Origin: Parabacteroides goldsteinii DSM 19448 = WAL 12034
Lineage (GTDB): Bacteria; Bacteroidota; Bacteroidia; Bacteroidales; Tannerellaceae
Assembly: GCF_000969835.1 (NCBI RefSeq)
Contig: NZ_KQ033913.1
Coordinates: 436,859 to 500,858, forward strand
Direction of reading: 5' to 3'
Length of the DNA: 64,000 nt
Of the stretch, positions 44,846 to 53,185 are shown piece after piece; the stretch's first letter is position 1, and every line of letters starts with the position of its first letter. Below the pieces are notes generated by a model. The model made no database searches. It worked only from the letters and a program-made list of their open reading frames with translations, and was not told the DNA's origin. The translations under genes and the position numbers were made by a program.

Positions 44846-45409
44846 TTAGCAGAAGAACAGGTGTTCTATCAATATTTTTGCTCCGATACCGATTAGTATC
44901 AGTCCGCCGATCAGGTCGAGTTTCAAATCCACCTTACGTCCGAAACGACTTCCGAAATAAACGCCTGAAACAGACATAAGGAATGTGATGATTCCGATCA
45001 GGGAAGCCTGGATGATGATATCCGATTTCAGGATAGCCAGCGAGATACCGATAGCCAGTGCGTCGATGCTTGTTGCTATGGACAGTCCGAACAATGTTTT
45101 GTTGCAGAGCGGATTTGTTTTGCAGTCTTCATCTTCTTCCTGCGTACTGTCGTATATCATTTTACCTCCCAGGTAAAGCAACAGGACGAAAGCGATCCAG
45201 TGGTCGAAGGCTGTAATGTATTTCTGGAATCCGACACCGGCCAGATAGCCCAGAACTGTCATTGTGGCCTGTGTGATACCCATAAAAGAGCCGATCTTAA
45301 CCATATTGCACACAGTGCAATTCCGGATTACTGCTCCACCGGTTACGGACACGGCCAAACTATCCATCGATAATCCGATGGCTAGTAACACTATTTCTAT
45401 AATTGACAT
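44846..45409 (-). CDS. mntP: MntP-type manganese efflux protein
   Basis: 187 aa with six hydrophobic segments. Paired signatures LSMDSLAVSV in segment 1 and TSIDALAIGISLA in segment 4 carry the conserved Asp residues of MntP (YebN, DUF204). It exports Mn2+ across the inner membrane. The stop lies 8 bases before the dehydratase start. No yybP-ykoY riboswitch is visible upstream. Confidence 0.9.
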   Translation of the reverse strand: MSIIEIVLLAIGLSMDSLAVSVTGGAVIRNCTVCNMVKIGSFMGITQATMTVLGYLAGVGFQKYITAFDHWIAFVLLLYLGGKMIYDSTQEEDEDCKTNPLCNKTLFGLSIATSIDALAIGISLAILKSDIIIQASLIGIITFLMSVSGVYFGSRFGRKVDLKLDLIGGLILIGIGAKILIEHLFFC

Positions 45410-45438
45410 AAATTAAAAAGTTTCCACCCCGGGTGTAC

Positions 45439-46389
45439 TCATATTTCTGATTCTATCTTATAGTTGTTTCTATTGGATGAATTCCTGGAAATCAACTCGC
45501 CGATGAATCCGGCTAAGAACATTTGCGTTCCGAGGATCATCGCAGTAAGCGATATATAGAAATATGGAGAGTTTGTTACCAACGGACGTAAATCGCCGGA
45601 GAACATGGAGATCAGTTTCATGCTTAATACGAATACCAATGCGATGAAACCGATAAAGAACATCACGCTTCCCCACAGACCGAAGAAATGCATCGGCTTT
45701 TTTCCGAATTTGGAAGTAAACCATAACGTGATCAAATCCAGATAGCCGTTGACAAAACGGTTCAGTCCGAATTTGGTTGTTCCGTATTTGCGTGCCTGAT
45801 GCTGTACGACTTTTTCACCGATCTTATGGAAACCGGCAATCTTTGCCAGGTACGGAATATACCGGTGCATATCGTTGTACACTTCGATATTTTTGATAAC
45901 GACATTTTTGTAAGCCTTCAGGCCGCAATTGAAATCGTGCAGGTTGTTTATGCCGGAGAATTTGCGGGCCGTGGCATTGAATAGTTTCGTAGGGATCGTC
46001 TTGGATAACGGGTCGTACCGTTTCTTTTTCCATCCTGAAACGAGGTCGTATCCGTCTTCCGTGATCATACGGTAGAGTTCCGGGATTTCGTCCGGACTGT
46101 CCTGGAGGTCGGCATCCATGGTGATGACGACATCTCCCTGGGCACGCTCGAAACCGCAATGCAGTCCGGGTGATTTGCCGTAATTGCGACGGAACTTGAT
46201 GGCTCTGATACAAGAATTCTTTTGCTGTAAACCCTCGATCACTTCCCATGAATTGTCCGTACTGCCGTCGTTTACAAATATAATTTCGTAAGTAAAGTTA
46301 TGTTCTTTCATCACCCGCTCTATCCATGCTTCCAGTTCCGGTAGAGACTCGGCTTCGTTGTACAACGGAATAACTACTGATATATCCAT
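45439..46389 (-). CDS. Family 2 glycosyltransferase with C-terminal membrane anchor (GtrB/ArnC-like)
   Basis: 316 aa. GT-A domain with SVVIPLYNEAESLPELEAWI, FVNDGSTDNSW and MDADLQD; two transmembrane helices near the C-terminus (about 235-260 and 270-300). This is the layout of polyprenyl-phosphate hexosyl or 4-amino-arabinosyl transferases (GtrB, ArnC, DPM1). It makes a lipid-linked sugar donor at the inner membrane. It follows the DUF4199 gene by 18 bases and the two are probably co-transcribed. Confidence 0.88.
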   Translation of the reverse strand: MDISVVIPLYNEAESLPELEAWIERVMKEHNFTYEIIFVNDGSTDNSWEVIEGLQQKNSCIRAIKFRRNYGKSPGLHCGFERAQGDVVITMDADLQDSPDEIPELYRMITEDGYDLVSGWKKKRYDPLSKTIPTKLFNATARKFSGINNLHDFNCGLKAYKNVVIKNIEVYNDMHRYIPYLAKIAGFHKIGEKVVQHQARKYGTTKFGLNRFVNGYLDLITLWFTSKFGKKPMHFFGLWGSVMFFIGFIALVFVLSMKLISMFSGDLRPLVTNSPYFYISLTAMILGTQMFLAGFIGELISRNSSNRNNYKIESEI

Positions 46390-46407
46390 TATTTGTATTG
46401 TTTCTCC

Positions 46408-46938
46408 TTATTGTTCTTGTCTGATCGCACCGGTTTCATTGTTCCTGCACAGGATGGCTGCTACCGGTATCGAAAGTATAATACCATAAAATATATTATT
46501 GAAAACACCCTGAATAGCCATATGGATAGGAGTGAAATTGGTTTTTCCGATTGCTTCCATGACTTCGGTGCTTACCTGTGAATCTTTCAGTACTTCGATC
46601 ATCTGGTTTACGGAGTTTGCCAGAAAATCGGCCGGAGCGATAAACTGGAAGAACACGAAATGTTCGAGGGCGACGATCAATGCGGCAAAAAAGTAAAGCA
46701 TTGTGCCGAAGCGCCAGGCATGAAAGAAACTGATCTTTCCGCCGATGTCCTGTTTGTATCGTTTTGTCAGATAATAGGCGATGAACGGTACTGTCAGTGT
46801 AAGCACTATATATATAATGTTTAGGGCAGGAACCGTATTGCTGAAAATAAAGAACAGGTACTTGATCACCCAGAAAATTCCCATGGCTAAACCATAAGTC
46901 ATCGCGCTTTTTAATAGTAGACCTTTATTTTCTTCCAT
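46408..46938 (-). CDS. DUF4199 membrane protein
   Basis: 176 aa from the ATG at 46938. The open frame continues upstream but overlaps a promoter and a terminator, so the later start is chosen. Four hydrophobic segments are visible, and the layout matches DUF4199, a Bacteroidetes family commonly found before a GT2 gene, as here. Function unknown. Confidence 0.85.
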   Translation of the reverse strand: MEENKGLLLKSAMTYGLAMGIFWVIKYLFFIFSNTVPALNIIYIVLTLTVPFIAYYLTKRYKQDIGGKISFFHAWRFGTMLYFFAALIVALEHFVFFQFIAPADFLANSVNQMIEVLKDSQVSTEVMEAIGKTNFTPIHMAIQGVFNNIFYGIILSIPVAAILCRNNETGAIRQEQ

Positions 46939-46967
46939 TTGTGCTGCTGTTTTAAAGTTTCTATCAG

Positions 46968-46997
46968 CAAAATTAATCCTTTTGTTATAATATGCAA
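46968..46997 (-). promoter_or_regulatory. Promoter of the DUF4199-GT2 transcript
   Basis: TTG (46995-46997), 19 bases, TAATTTTG (46968-46975) on the minus strand. Confidence 0.65.
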
Positions 46998-47008
46998 TGT
47001 ATAACAAT

Positions 47009-47045
47009 AAAAAAAGAGGAAGTTTATTGTCATAAACCTCCTCTT
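47009..47045 (-). terminator. Terminator of the SRP RNA-tRNA transcript
   Basis: 14-bp stem (47014-47027 with 47032-47045, one G-U on the minus strand) with a 4-base loop, followed by a run of seven T on the minus strand. Confidence 0.88.
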
Positions 47046-47094
47046 CCAAATTTTTGAATTTTCAATTGTTAATTATCAATTTTCAATTCTTCTG

Positions 47095-47168
47095 AGCCTC
47101 TTGTCGGATTCGAACCAACGACCCCGAGATTACAAATCACGTGCTCTGGCCAACTGAGCTAAAGAGGC
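47095..47168 (-). tRNA. tRNA-Thr (anticodon TGT)
   Basis: 74 bases on the minus strand. The acceptor stem GCCTCTT pairs with AAGAGGC, the D arm has TAGCTCAGTTGG, the anticodon loop TTTGTAA gives TGT (47132-47134), and the T arm has GGTTCGAATCC. No CCA is encoded. It lies 4 bases after the SRP RNA in the same direction. Confidence 0.95.
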
Positions 47169-47172
47169 AGGT

Positions 47173-47268
47173 GGGTAAGCTTACTACATCGCGCCGCTAC
47201 AACCAAGTACCCTTGCTGCGGTCAAGCCCTGGGGGATTCCGAGGGAGCATGCCGTGTAGGACTTACCC
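47173..47268 (-). ncRNA. ffs: Small bacterial signal recognition particle RNA (4.5S-type)
   Basis: About 96 bases on the minus strand. The ends pair (GGGTAAG with CTTACCC, then CTACA with TGTAG), and the apical part has CCCAGGGC, a short loop and CAGCAAGGG, the domain IV motif bound by Ffh in Bacteroidetes SRP RNAs. The RNA forms one long hairpin. A consensus promoter lies 6 bases upstream of its 5' end. Confidence 0.85.
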
Positions 47269-47273
47269 GGGTG

Positions 47274-47303
47274 CAAAAGTAGATATTATTTTTTACAATG
47301 CAA
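47274..47303 (-). promoter_or_regulatory. Promoter of the SRP RNA and tRNA-Thr
   Basis: TTG (47301-47303), 19 bases, TACTTTTG (47274-47281) on the minus strand, a near-perfect Bacteroides consensus with start near 47268. Confidence 0.75.
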
Positions 47304-47504
47304 GCGTTTTTATGCATTACAGGTGATATTTGTTTCTAAGTGGCTGTAAACCTTTTATTTTAGTTGTGGTTAAAAAGTGTTTATTCTTTATTGCCGGCTT
47401 GATTTATCTTACCGGTAAACTCTATATCGAGTCAACCTCTATTATAGATGAGGCTGAAAGTAGTCAACTAAAAACATTAACACAGTATAGATAGTGTTTC
47501 ATTG

Positions 47505-47570
47505 TAATGAAACAAGTGTTTCTACCTAATGAAACAAATGTTTCAATAGGATGAAACAGATTTTCGGAAG
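47505..47570 (+). repeat. Three 22-bp tandem repeats with GAAACA/TGTTTC dyads
   Basis: Units at 47505-47526, 47527-47548 and 47549-47570 share ATGAAACA at the same place; the first two also carry TGTTTC, making a GAAACA-TGTTTC dyad with a 2-base centre. Another GTTTCATT lies just upstream (about 47496-47503). It looks like a row of operator sites. It lies about 60-125 bases upstream of the promoter of the PurF-like gene. The rest of 47305-47628 holds no gene. Confidence 0.7.
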
Positions 47571-47628
47571 GAGGTATTTTATCAATTGTTTCGGCAGTTA
47601 TCTTTTTTTCTATAGATTCAACTTTACA

Positions 47629-47661
47629 TTTGGTATATGTATAAATATTCTTGTACATTTG
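47629..47661 (+). promoter_or_regulatory. Promoter of the PurF-like gene
   Basis: TTTG (47629-47632), 21 bases, TACATTTG (47654-47661). Start near 47668, 28 bases before the ATG. Confidence 0.7.
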
Positions 47662-47695
47662 TACCCTAATTCAAAAATCAAAAACACTAAGAACA

Positions 47696-49099
47696 ATGGG
47701 TGGTTTTTTCGGAACTATTTCTAATTCGTCTTGTGCAACTGACTTATTTTACGGCACAGACTACAATTCTCACCTGGGAACCCGCAGAGGCGGTATGGCA
47801 ACCCTACACGAAGGCGTCTTCAAACGCTCTATCCATAATCTGGAAAATTCTTATTTCCGTACTCGTTTTGAAAGTGAACTGGAGAAATTCCAGGGAAATT
47901 CAGGTATAGGTATCATCAGCGATACAGATCCTCAACCAATCTTCATTAATTCTCACTTAGGTAAATATGCCGTTGTGACCGTAGCCAAGGTGAACAATCT
48001 GGAGGAACTACAGAATGAATTGCTGGATAAGGGATGTCACTTTTCAGAAATGAGTTCCGGGCAGATCAATCAGACTGAATTGATTTCATTACTGATCTCT
48101 CAGGGTAAGACGTTTGTTGAAGGTGTGGAAATTGTTTTCGAAAAGATTAAAGGTTCCTGCTCGATGCTTATTCTGACAGAGGAAGGCATTATTGCCGCAC
48201 GCGACAAATGGGGGCGTACTCCGATCCTGATCGGTAAGAAAGAAGGTGCCTATGCGGCATCAAGCGAACCTTGCAGCTTCCCGAATCTGGGATATGAAAT
48301 AGATTATAATGTAGGCCCAGGCGAAGTGGTTATGCTTACGGCAGACAAGATGACGCAGTTGCGTAAGCCGAATAAGAAAATGCAGGTTTGCTCTTTCTTA
48401 TGGGTGTACTATGGTTATCCGGTCTCTGAATATGAAGGGGTGAACGTAGATGCTTCCCGTTATGCCAGCGGTCTGGCTATGGCGAAGAAGGATGAGGTGG
48501 ATGCTGATTTTGTATCGGGTATCCCTGACTCCGGTATTGGTATGGCGCTGGGATATGCTGAAGGTAAAGGGATTCCTTACCGTCGTGCTATCGTTAAATA
48601 TACACCGACATGGCCCCGTAGCTTTACCCCGGCCAACCAGTCCGTACGTGACCTGGTTGCTAAAATGAAACTGATCCCGAACCGTGCCCTTCTGAAAGGG
48701 AAACGGGTGATTTTCTGTGACGATTCGATTGTTCGCGGAACACAGCTTCGCGATAATGTAAATATATTATATGGATATGGAGCGAAAGAGGTGCATATGA
48801 GAATCGGATGTCCTCCGATCCTGCATGCTTGTCCGTTTGTCGGTTTTTCTGCTTCCAAGTCCCACCTGGAACTGATTGCCCGCCGGATTGTCAAGGAACT
48901 GGAAGGGGATGATGCAAAAGATCTGGATAAATATGCAACAACAGGTACCGAGCAATATAATATGTTGGTGGAACGTATCCGTGAGCAGCTGAATATCACT
49001 ACACTTAAATTCAATACAGTAGAAGACCTGATCGCTTCGATCGGCCTGCCGAAGGAATGTGTTTGTACACATTGTTATAATGGCAATGGCTGTTTTTAA
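47696..49099 (+). CDS. Amidophosphoribosyltransferase-like protein lacking the N-terminal Cys
   Basis: 467 aa from the ATG at 47696, chosen because it follows the promoter and begins the conserved MGGFFGTIS. Residues 1-about 230 are an Ntn-type glutamine amidotransferase domain (GTRRGG, GIGIISDT, GSCSMLILTEEG), but the catalytic Cys2 of PurF is Gly. The C-terminal half is a phosphoribosyltransferase domain with the PRPP loop VIFCDDSIVRGTQ. A Cys-rich tail has CVCTHC. Either an ammonia-dependent PurF paralogue or a regulator; Bacteroidetes usually carry another PurF elsewhere. Confidence 0.82.
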   Translation: MGGFFGTISNSSCATDLFYGTDYNSHLGTRRGGMATLHEGVFKRSIHNLENSYFRTRFESELEKFQGNSGIGIISDTDPQPIFINSHLGKYAVVTVAKVNNLEELQNELLDKGCHFSEMSSGQINQTELISLLISQGKTFVEGVEIVFEKIKGSCSMLILTEEGIIAARDKWGRTPILIGKKEGAYAASSEPCSFPNLGYEIDYNVGPGEVVMLTADKMTQLRKPNKKMQVCSFLWVYYGYPVSEYEGVNVDASRYASGLAMAKKDEVDADFVSGIPDSGIGMALGYAEGKGIPYRRAIVKYTPTWPRSFTPANQSVRDLVAKMKLIPNRALLKGKRVIFCDDSIVRGTQLRDNVNILYGYGAKEVHMRIGCPPILHACPFVGFSASKSHLELIARRIVKELEGDDAKDLDKYATTGTEQYNMLVERIREQLNITTLKFNTVEDLIASIGLPKECVCTHCYNGNGCF

Positions 49100-49122
49100 G
49101 AGGGGTTAATTATAGAAAGAAT

Positions 49123-49244
49123 TGAACTATCCCGTTCCCGTGCTTGACACGGGATCGCAACGGCACAGACCATATCCTATAATATCTTTTGATACCGCCA
49201 GTTCTCTTGCGGCCCCGTGTCAAGCACGGGGACAAGATAGTTCA
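49123..49244. repeat. REPIN-like inverted-repeat element
   Basis: Arms 49123-49153 and 49214-49244 are inverted copies of 31 bp with three mismatches. Each arm contains its own hairpin CCCGTG-CTTGA-CACGGG. The spacer of 60 bases has no gene. Short paired palindromes of this kind between genes are the form of REP doublets moved by RayT-type transposases. It lies between the PurF-like gene and pepT. Confidence 0.75.
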
Positions 49245-49361
49245 AACCAGATAAAAAGAGAAATAATTACAAAACAATCGTTGGGTAATTATTTCTCTTT
49301 ATTATTTTGTTATTCGTCGCTCTTTACCTACTTTTATGCTTTAAATATAAAAGTATACCTT

Positions 49362-50582
49362 ATGACAGTATTAGATAGATTTTTAAAGTATGTAACGTTT
49401 GAAACACAATCGAGTGAAGAGACCGGGACAACACCAAGTACTCCGGGACAGTGGGTGTTTGCAGAAGAATTGGTAAAGGAACTGGAAGAAATAGGTCTGG
49501 AAGACATCACGCTGGATGAAAACAGCTATCTGATGGCAACACTTCCGGCAAATACCGATAAGAAGATTCCGGCTATCGGCTTTATCGCCCATCTGGATAC
49601 CAGTCCGGATATGTCGGGAAAAGATGTGACTCCACGGATTGTAAATTATAAAGGAGGAGATATCGTCCTGTGCGCCGAAGAGAATGTAGTTCTTTCTCCC
49701 CAGATGTTTCCTGAACTGAATGATTATAAAGACCAGGATATTATTGTAACCAACGGTAAGACTTTGCTGGGAGCCGACGATAAAGGCGGTGTGGCAGCCA
49801 TCATCGCTGCTATGAAATATCTGAAAGATCACCCGGAAATCGAACATGGCAAGATACGTATCGGTTTTACTCCGGACGAGGAGATCGGGGAAGGGGCCAA
49901 CCATTTTGACGTGGAGAAATTCGGTTGTGAATGGGCTTATACGATCGACGGCGGACAGATCGGCGAACTGGAATATGAAAACTTCAATGCGGCAGCTGCC
50001 AAAATAACTTTTAAAGGCCTGAACGTTCATCCGGGTTATGCGAAGAACAAGATGCTGAATGCTTCGTTGCTGGCTATCGAGTTCGCTTCGTGGCTGCCGG
50101 CTTCACAACGTCCGGAACATACGCAGGGGTACGAAGGTTTCTATCATCTGACCAATATGTCGGGTACGGTAGAGGAAGCCTCCTTGTCCTATATCATCCG
50201 CGACCATGTGCGCACTTTGTTTGAAGAAAAGAAAGCACAGTTGAAGATGTGGGTAAAACGTATGAACGAAATCCATCCGGGCAGTACAACGCTGGAACTT
50301 CGTGACCAATATTATAATATGCGTGAAGTGGTTGAACCGAAGAAATATATCGTAGACCTGGCCTTTGAAGCCATGGAGTCTGTCGGTGTTAAACCGTTGG
50401 TTAAACCGATTCGCGGCGGAACGGACGGTGCCCGTTTGTCATTTATGGGATTGCCCTGCCCGAATATATTTGCCGGCGGGTTGAATTTCCATGGACGTTA
50501 TGAGTTCCTTCCGGTCAACTCATTGGAAAAGAGTATGCAAACAATTATAAAAATAACCGAGCTTCTGGCTCAAAAATCTTAA
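49362..50582 (+). CDS. pepT: Peptidase T (tripeptide aminopeptidase)
   Basis: 406 aa from the ATG at 49362 ([11 protein letters not shown]); the upstream frame crosses the repeat element and is not coding. M20 family zinc motifs are present: [42 protein letters not shown] and the C-terminal [16 protein letters not shown]. It removes the N-terminal residue of tripeptides in the cytoplasm. gcvT follows 13 bases later. Confidence 0.95.
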   Translation: MTVLDRFLKYVTFETQSSEETGTTPSTPGQWVFAEELVKELEEIGLEDITLDENSYLMATLPANTDKKIPAIGFIAHLDTSPDMSGKDVTPRIVNYKGGDIVLCAEENVVLSPQMFPELNDYKDQDIIVTNGKTLLGADDKGGVAAIIAAMKYLKDHPEIEHGKIRIGFTPDEEIGEGANHFDVEKFGCEWAYTIDGGQIGELEYENFNAAAAKITFKGLNVHPGYAKNKMLNASLLAIEFASWLPASQRPEHTQGYEGFYHLTNMSGTVEEASLSYIIRDHVRTLFEEKKAQLKMWVKRMNEIHPGSTTLELRDQYYNMREVVEPKKYIVDLAFEAMESVGVKPLVKPIRGGTDGARLSFMGLPCPNIFAGGLNFHGRYEFLPVNSLEKSMQTIIKITELLAQKS

Positions 50583-50595
50583 ACGTAATAATAAC

Positions 50596-51681
50596 ATGAA
50601 AACGACTCCGTTTACCGATGTACATATCGCATTGGGAGCAAAAATGCATGAATTTGCAGGTTATAATATGCCGATCGAATATACCGGCATAATCGATGAA
50701 CACATGACCGTTGTGAATGGTGTAGGTGTATTCGATGTATCTCATATGGGAGAGTTTTGGGTAAAAGGCCCGAATGCGCTGGCTTTTATCCAGAGTATCA
50801 CTTCCAATGATGCATCTGTTTTGCCTTTGGGCAAGGCGCAATATACCTGCTTCCCGAATGATAAAGGTGGTATTGTGGATGACCTGCTGGTTTATCACTA
50901 TGAACCGGAAAAATATCTGTTGGTCGTAAATGCAGGAAATATTGCAAAAGACTGGGATTGGTGTGTCAGTCACAACACAGTGGGAGCAGAGCTTGAAAAC
51001 TCTTCCGACCGTACTGCCCAGCTGGCTATCCAGGGACCGAAAGCAACTGAAGTGTTGCAACGCCTGACTCCGGTCGATCTTTCGTCTATCCCTTATTATT
51101 CTTTTGTGACCGGAGAGTTTGCCGGTTGTAAGAATGTAATCATTTCCAATACGGGTTATACCGGTGCGGGTGGTTTTGAATTGTATTTCTATCCGGATGA
51201 TGCAATGACTATCTGGAATGCAATCTTTGAAGCCGGCAAGCCGGAAGGTATCAAGCCGATTGGTTTAGGTGCCCGCGACACACTTCGTCTGGAAATGGGA
51301 TTCTGTCTGTATGGCAATGATCTGGATGATACGACTTCTCCGATCGAAGCTGGATTGGGTTGGATCACTAAGTTTGCGGACGGGAAAGAATTTACAAACC
51401 GGGCAGAACTGGAACGCCAGAAGAAAGAAGGCGTTACCCGTAAGTTGTGTGCGTTTGAATTGATAGACAAAGGTATTCCCCGTCATGGTTATGAAATTGT
51501 GGATGCAGGGGATCAGGTTATCGGTGTTGTAACATCCGGAACGATGTCGCCGGTGTTGAAGAAAGGTATCGGTATGGGATATGTGAAGCCCGAATATGCA
51601 AAAGCCGGTTCAGAATTCTTTGTGAAAGTACGTAACCGTAATCTGAAAGCACAGGTGGTCAAAGCGCCGTTCAGAAAATAA
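50596..51681 (+). CDS. gcvT: Glycine cleavage system T protein (aminomethyltransferase)
   Basis: 361 aa, full length. Motifs [38 protein letters not shown] and [13 protein letters not shown] are typical. It transfers the methylene group from the lipoyl-H protein to tetrahydrofolate. Only T is here; gcvH and gcvP are not in the window. It is probably co-transcribed with pepT, and a terminator follows. Confidence 0.96.
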   Translation: MKTTPFTDVHIALGAKMHEFAGYNMPIEYTGIIDEHMTVVNGVGVFDVSHMGEFWVKGPNALAFIQSITSNDASVLPLGKAQYTCFPNDKGGIVDDLLVYHYEPEKYLLVVNAGNIAKDWDWCVSHNTVGAELENSSDRTAQLAIQGPKATEVLQRLTPVDLSSIPYYSFVTGEFAGCKNVIISNTGYTGAGGFELYFYPDDAMTIWNAIFEAGKPEGIKPIGLGARDTLRLEMGFCLYGNDLDDTTSPIEAGLGWITKFADGKEFTNRAELERQKKEGVTRKLCAFELIDKGIPRHGYEIVDAGDQVIGVVTSGTMSPVLKKGIGMGYVKPEYAKAGSEFFVKVRNRNLKAQVVKAPFRK

Positions 51682-51706
51682 TGAAAAACAGGCATATGTA
51701 AATAAG

Positions 51707-51738
51707 AAGCCTCATTCGTTACCGGATGGGGCTTTTTT
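51707..51738 (+). terminator. Rho-independent terminator after gcvT
   Basis: 12-bp stem (51707-51718 with 51723-51734, several G-U), 4-base loop, T run to 51738. Confidence 0.82.
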
Positions 51739-51741
51739 ATA

Positions 51742-51749
51742 TATCTTTG
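51742..51749 (+). promoter_or_regulatory. -7 element before the BASS transporter gene
   Basis: TATCTTTG, 25 bases before the ATG, directly after the gcvT terminator. Confidence 0.5.
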
Positions 51750-51774
51750 CGCCGAAAATATAAAGATAGGTCTC

Positions 51775-52728
51775 ATGTTGAACTTTCTGAAGAACTGGAC
51801 ATTGCCTGTTGCAATGCTGACCGGTGTATTGGGTTATTTGATGTTTGCCAACTTCACCTTTCTGGAGCCGACAAAACCGTTTATGAACACGCTTATTGCG
51901 TATCTTACTCCTTTATTGATTTTTGGTCAGTTATTACTTACTTTTTGTAAAGTGGATTGGCGGGAGTTGATGCCGTCTCCGTGGCATGGATGGCTGTTAC
52001 TGTTTCAGATTGTTTCTTCATGTGCCCTGGCTGCCCTGTTGATTTTTGTTCCTATGGGAGGTTCCTATCGGGAGGTTTTTGAAGCAGCGATGGTTTGCCT
52101 GATCTGTCCGACGGCGACAGCGGCGGCTGTTATTACGGGTAAGTTGGGCGGGAGTGCCTCCAGTCTGACGACTTATACCCTGTTATCGAATATTCTGGCG
52201 GCGGTAGCTGTGCCGTTGATCTTTCCTTTGGTCGAGCCTCATACGGACGTTACTTTCTTCACCGCTTTTCTGAAGATTTTGAGTAAAGTATTTCCGTTGT
52301 TGCTTTTCCCGTTTTTTCTGGCATTGTTTTTCCGGTATTGTCTTCCGAAGATACATCATTTTTTGTTAGGTTTCCATGACCTGGCTTTTTATATGTGGGG
52401 GATGGCGCTGGCCATCGTAACGGCTCAGACCGTGAAATCGCTTGCCCACAGTACGATTCCGGTAGAGGTCGAGATATTGATCGCATTGGCCGGTTTTGTC
52501 ACTTGCGCCCTTCAATTCTTTCTCGGAAAACGGATCGGAACTATTTATAAAGACCGCATCAGTGCCGGTCAGGCCCTGGGACAAAAGAACACGGTGCTCG
52601 CCATCTGGATGTCTTATACTTATCTCGACCCGGTTTCTTCGGTCGGTCCGGGTTCTTATGTGTTGTGGCAGAATATATTTAATAGCTGGCAGCTGTGGAA
52701 GAAACGGAAAAATGATTCTAAAATGTAA
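51775..52728 (+). CDS. BASS-family (bile acid:sodium symporter-like) transporter
   Basis: 317 aa with nine to ten hydrophobic segments. The CLICPTATAAAVITGKLGGSAS stretch (about residues 107-128) is the family's crossover-helix region, and a second conserved stretch around GQALGQKNTVLAIWM (about 262-276) is the other. Substrate unknown; bile acids, keto acids and steroids are transported by relatives. A DUF695 gene follows 19 bases later. Confidence 0.82.
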   Translation: MLNFLKNWTLPVAMLTGVLGYLMFANFTFLEPTKPFMNTLIAYLTPLLIFGQLLLTFCKVDWRELMPSPWHGWLLLFQIVSSCALAALLIFVPMGGSYREVFEAAMVCLICPTATAAAVITGKLGGSASSLTTYTLLSNILAAVAVPLIFPLVEPHTDVTFFTAFLKILSKVFPLLLFPFFLALFFRYCLPKIHHFLLGFHDLAFYMWGMALAIVTAQTVKSLAHSTIPVEVEILIALAGFVTCALQFFLGKRIGTIYKDRISAGQALGQKNTVLAIWMSYTYLDPVSSVGPGSYVLWQNIFNSWQLWKKRKNDSKM

Positions 52729-52747
52729 ATAACAAAGAATAAAATAT

Positions 52748-53185
52748 ATGAGATTAAGTAATGAATGGTTCACAGCCTTGTCGGAAGACGAAGACGGGCA
52801 TTTGGTAACAGTAAGCGGACGCGATGAACTGACGGAATTTATCCAGTCCGGTAAATTCAAGGAACGTGTTGAAATAACCTGGAAATATGAAGGGGATGAG
52901 AAAGGAATGCCCATAGACGTACTTGCCGAACAGATGGAGAATGTACAGGAAACTTTACGCAAAGCCATGGAAAAAGATAAACTCTCCATCCTTACCGCTG
53001 TCTATACCGGGGCAGGAGAGAAGATATGGGTTTTCTACACCCGTACAGTCCGCGTTTTCGGCGAACGTCTGAATGAGGCACTCGCTCCGTTCGATCTGTT
53101 ACCTATTTCTATTTATACGGAAGTCGATCCCGAATGGGAAGAGTATCTGGATATGTATGAGATGAAGCAGTGGGCACTCGATTAA
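52748..53185 (+). CDS. DUF695 domain protein
   Basis: 145 aa soluble protein matching the DUF695 pattern: WFTALSEDEDG at the N-terminus, ERVEITWKYEG, ILTAVYTGAGEKIWVFYTRT and EVDPEWEEYLDMY. Function unknown. It is transcribed with the BASS transporter gene and overlaps the convergent MutS-like gene by 4 bases. Confidence 0.85.
   Translation: MRLSNEWFTALSEDEDGHLVTVSGRDELTEFIQSGKFKERVEITWKYEGDEKGMPIDVLAEQMENVQETLRKAMEKDKLSILTAVYTGAGEKIWVFYTRTVRVFGERLNEALAPFDLLPISIYTEVDPEWEEYLDMYEMKQWALD

Noticed and set aside
46939..47049. Upstream extension of the DUF4199 frame
   Set aside because: It would overlap a consensus promoter and the SRP RNA-tRNA terminator; the later ATG starts the normal protein.
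47505..47570. CRISPR array
   Set aside because: The units are directly adjacent without spacers and no cas genes are near.
49122..49361. N-terminal extension of the pepT frame
   Set aside because: It crosses the REPIN-like element and has no peptidase similarity; the ATG at 49362 begins the normal PepT N-terminus.
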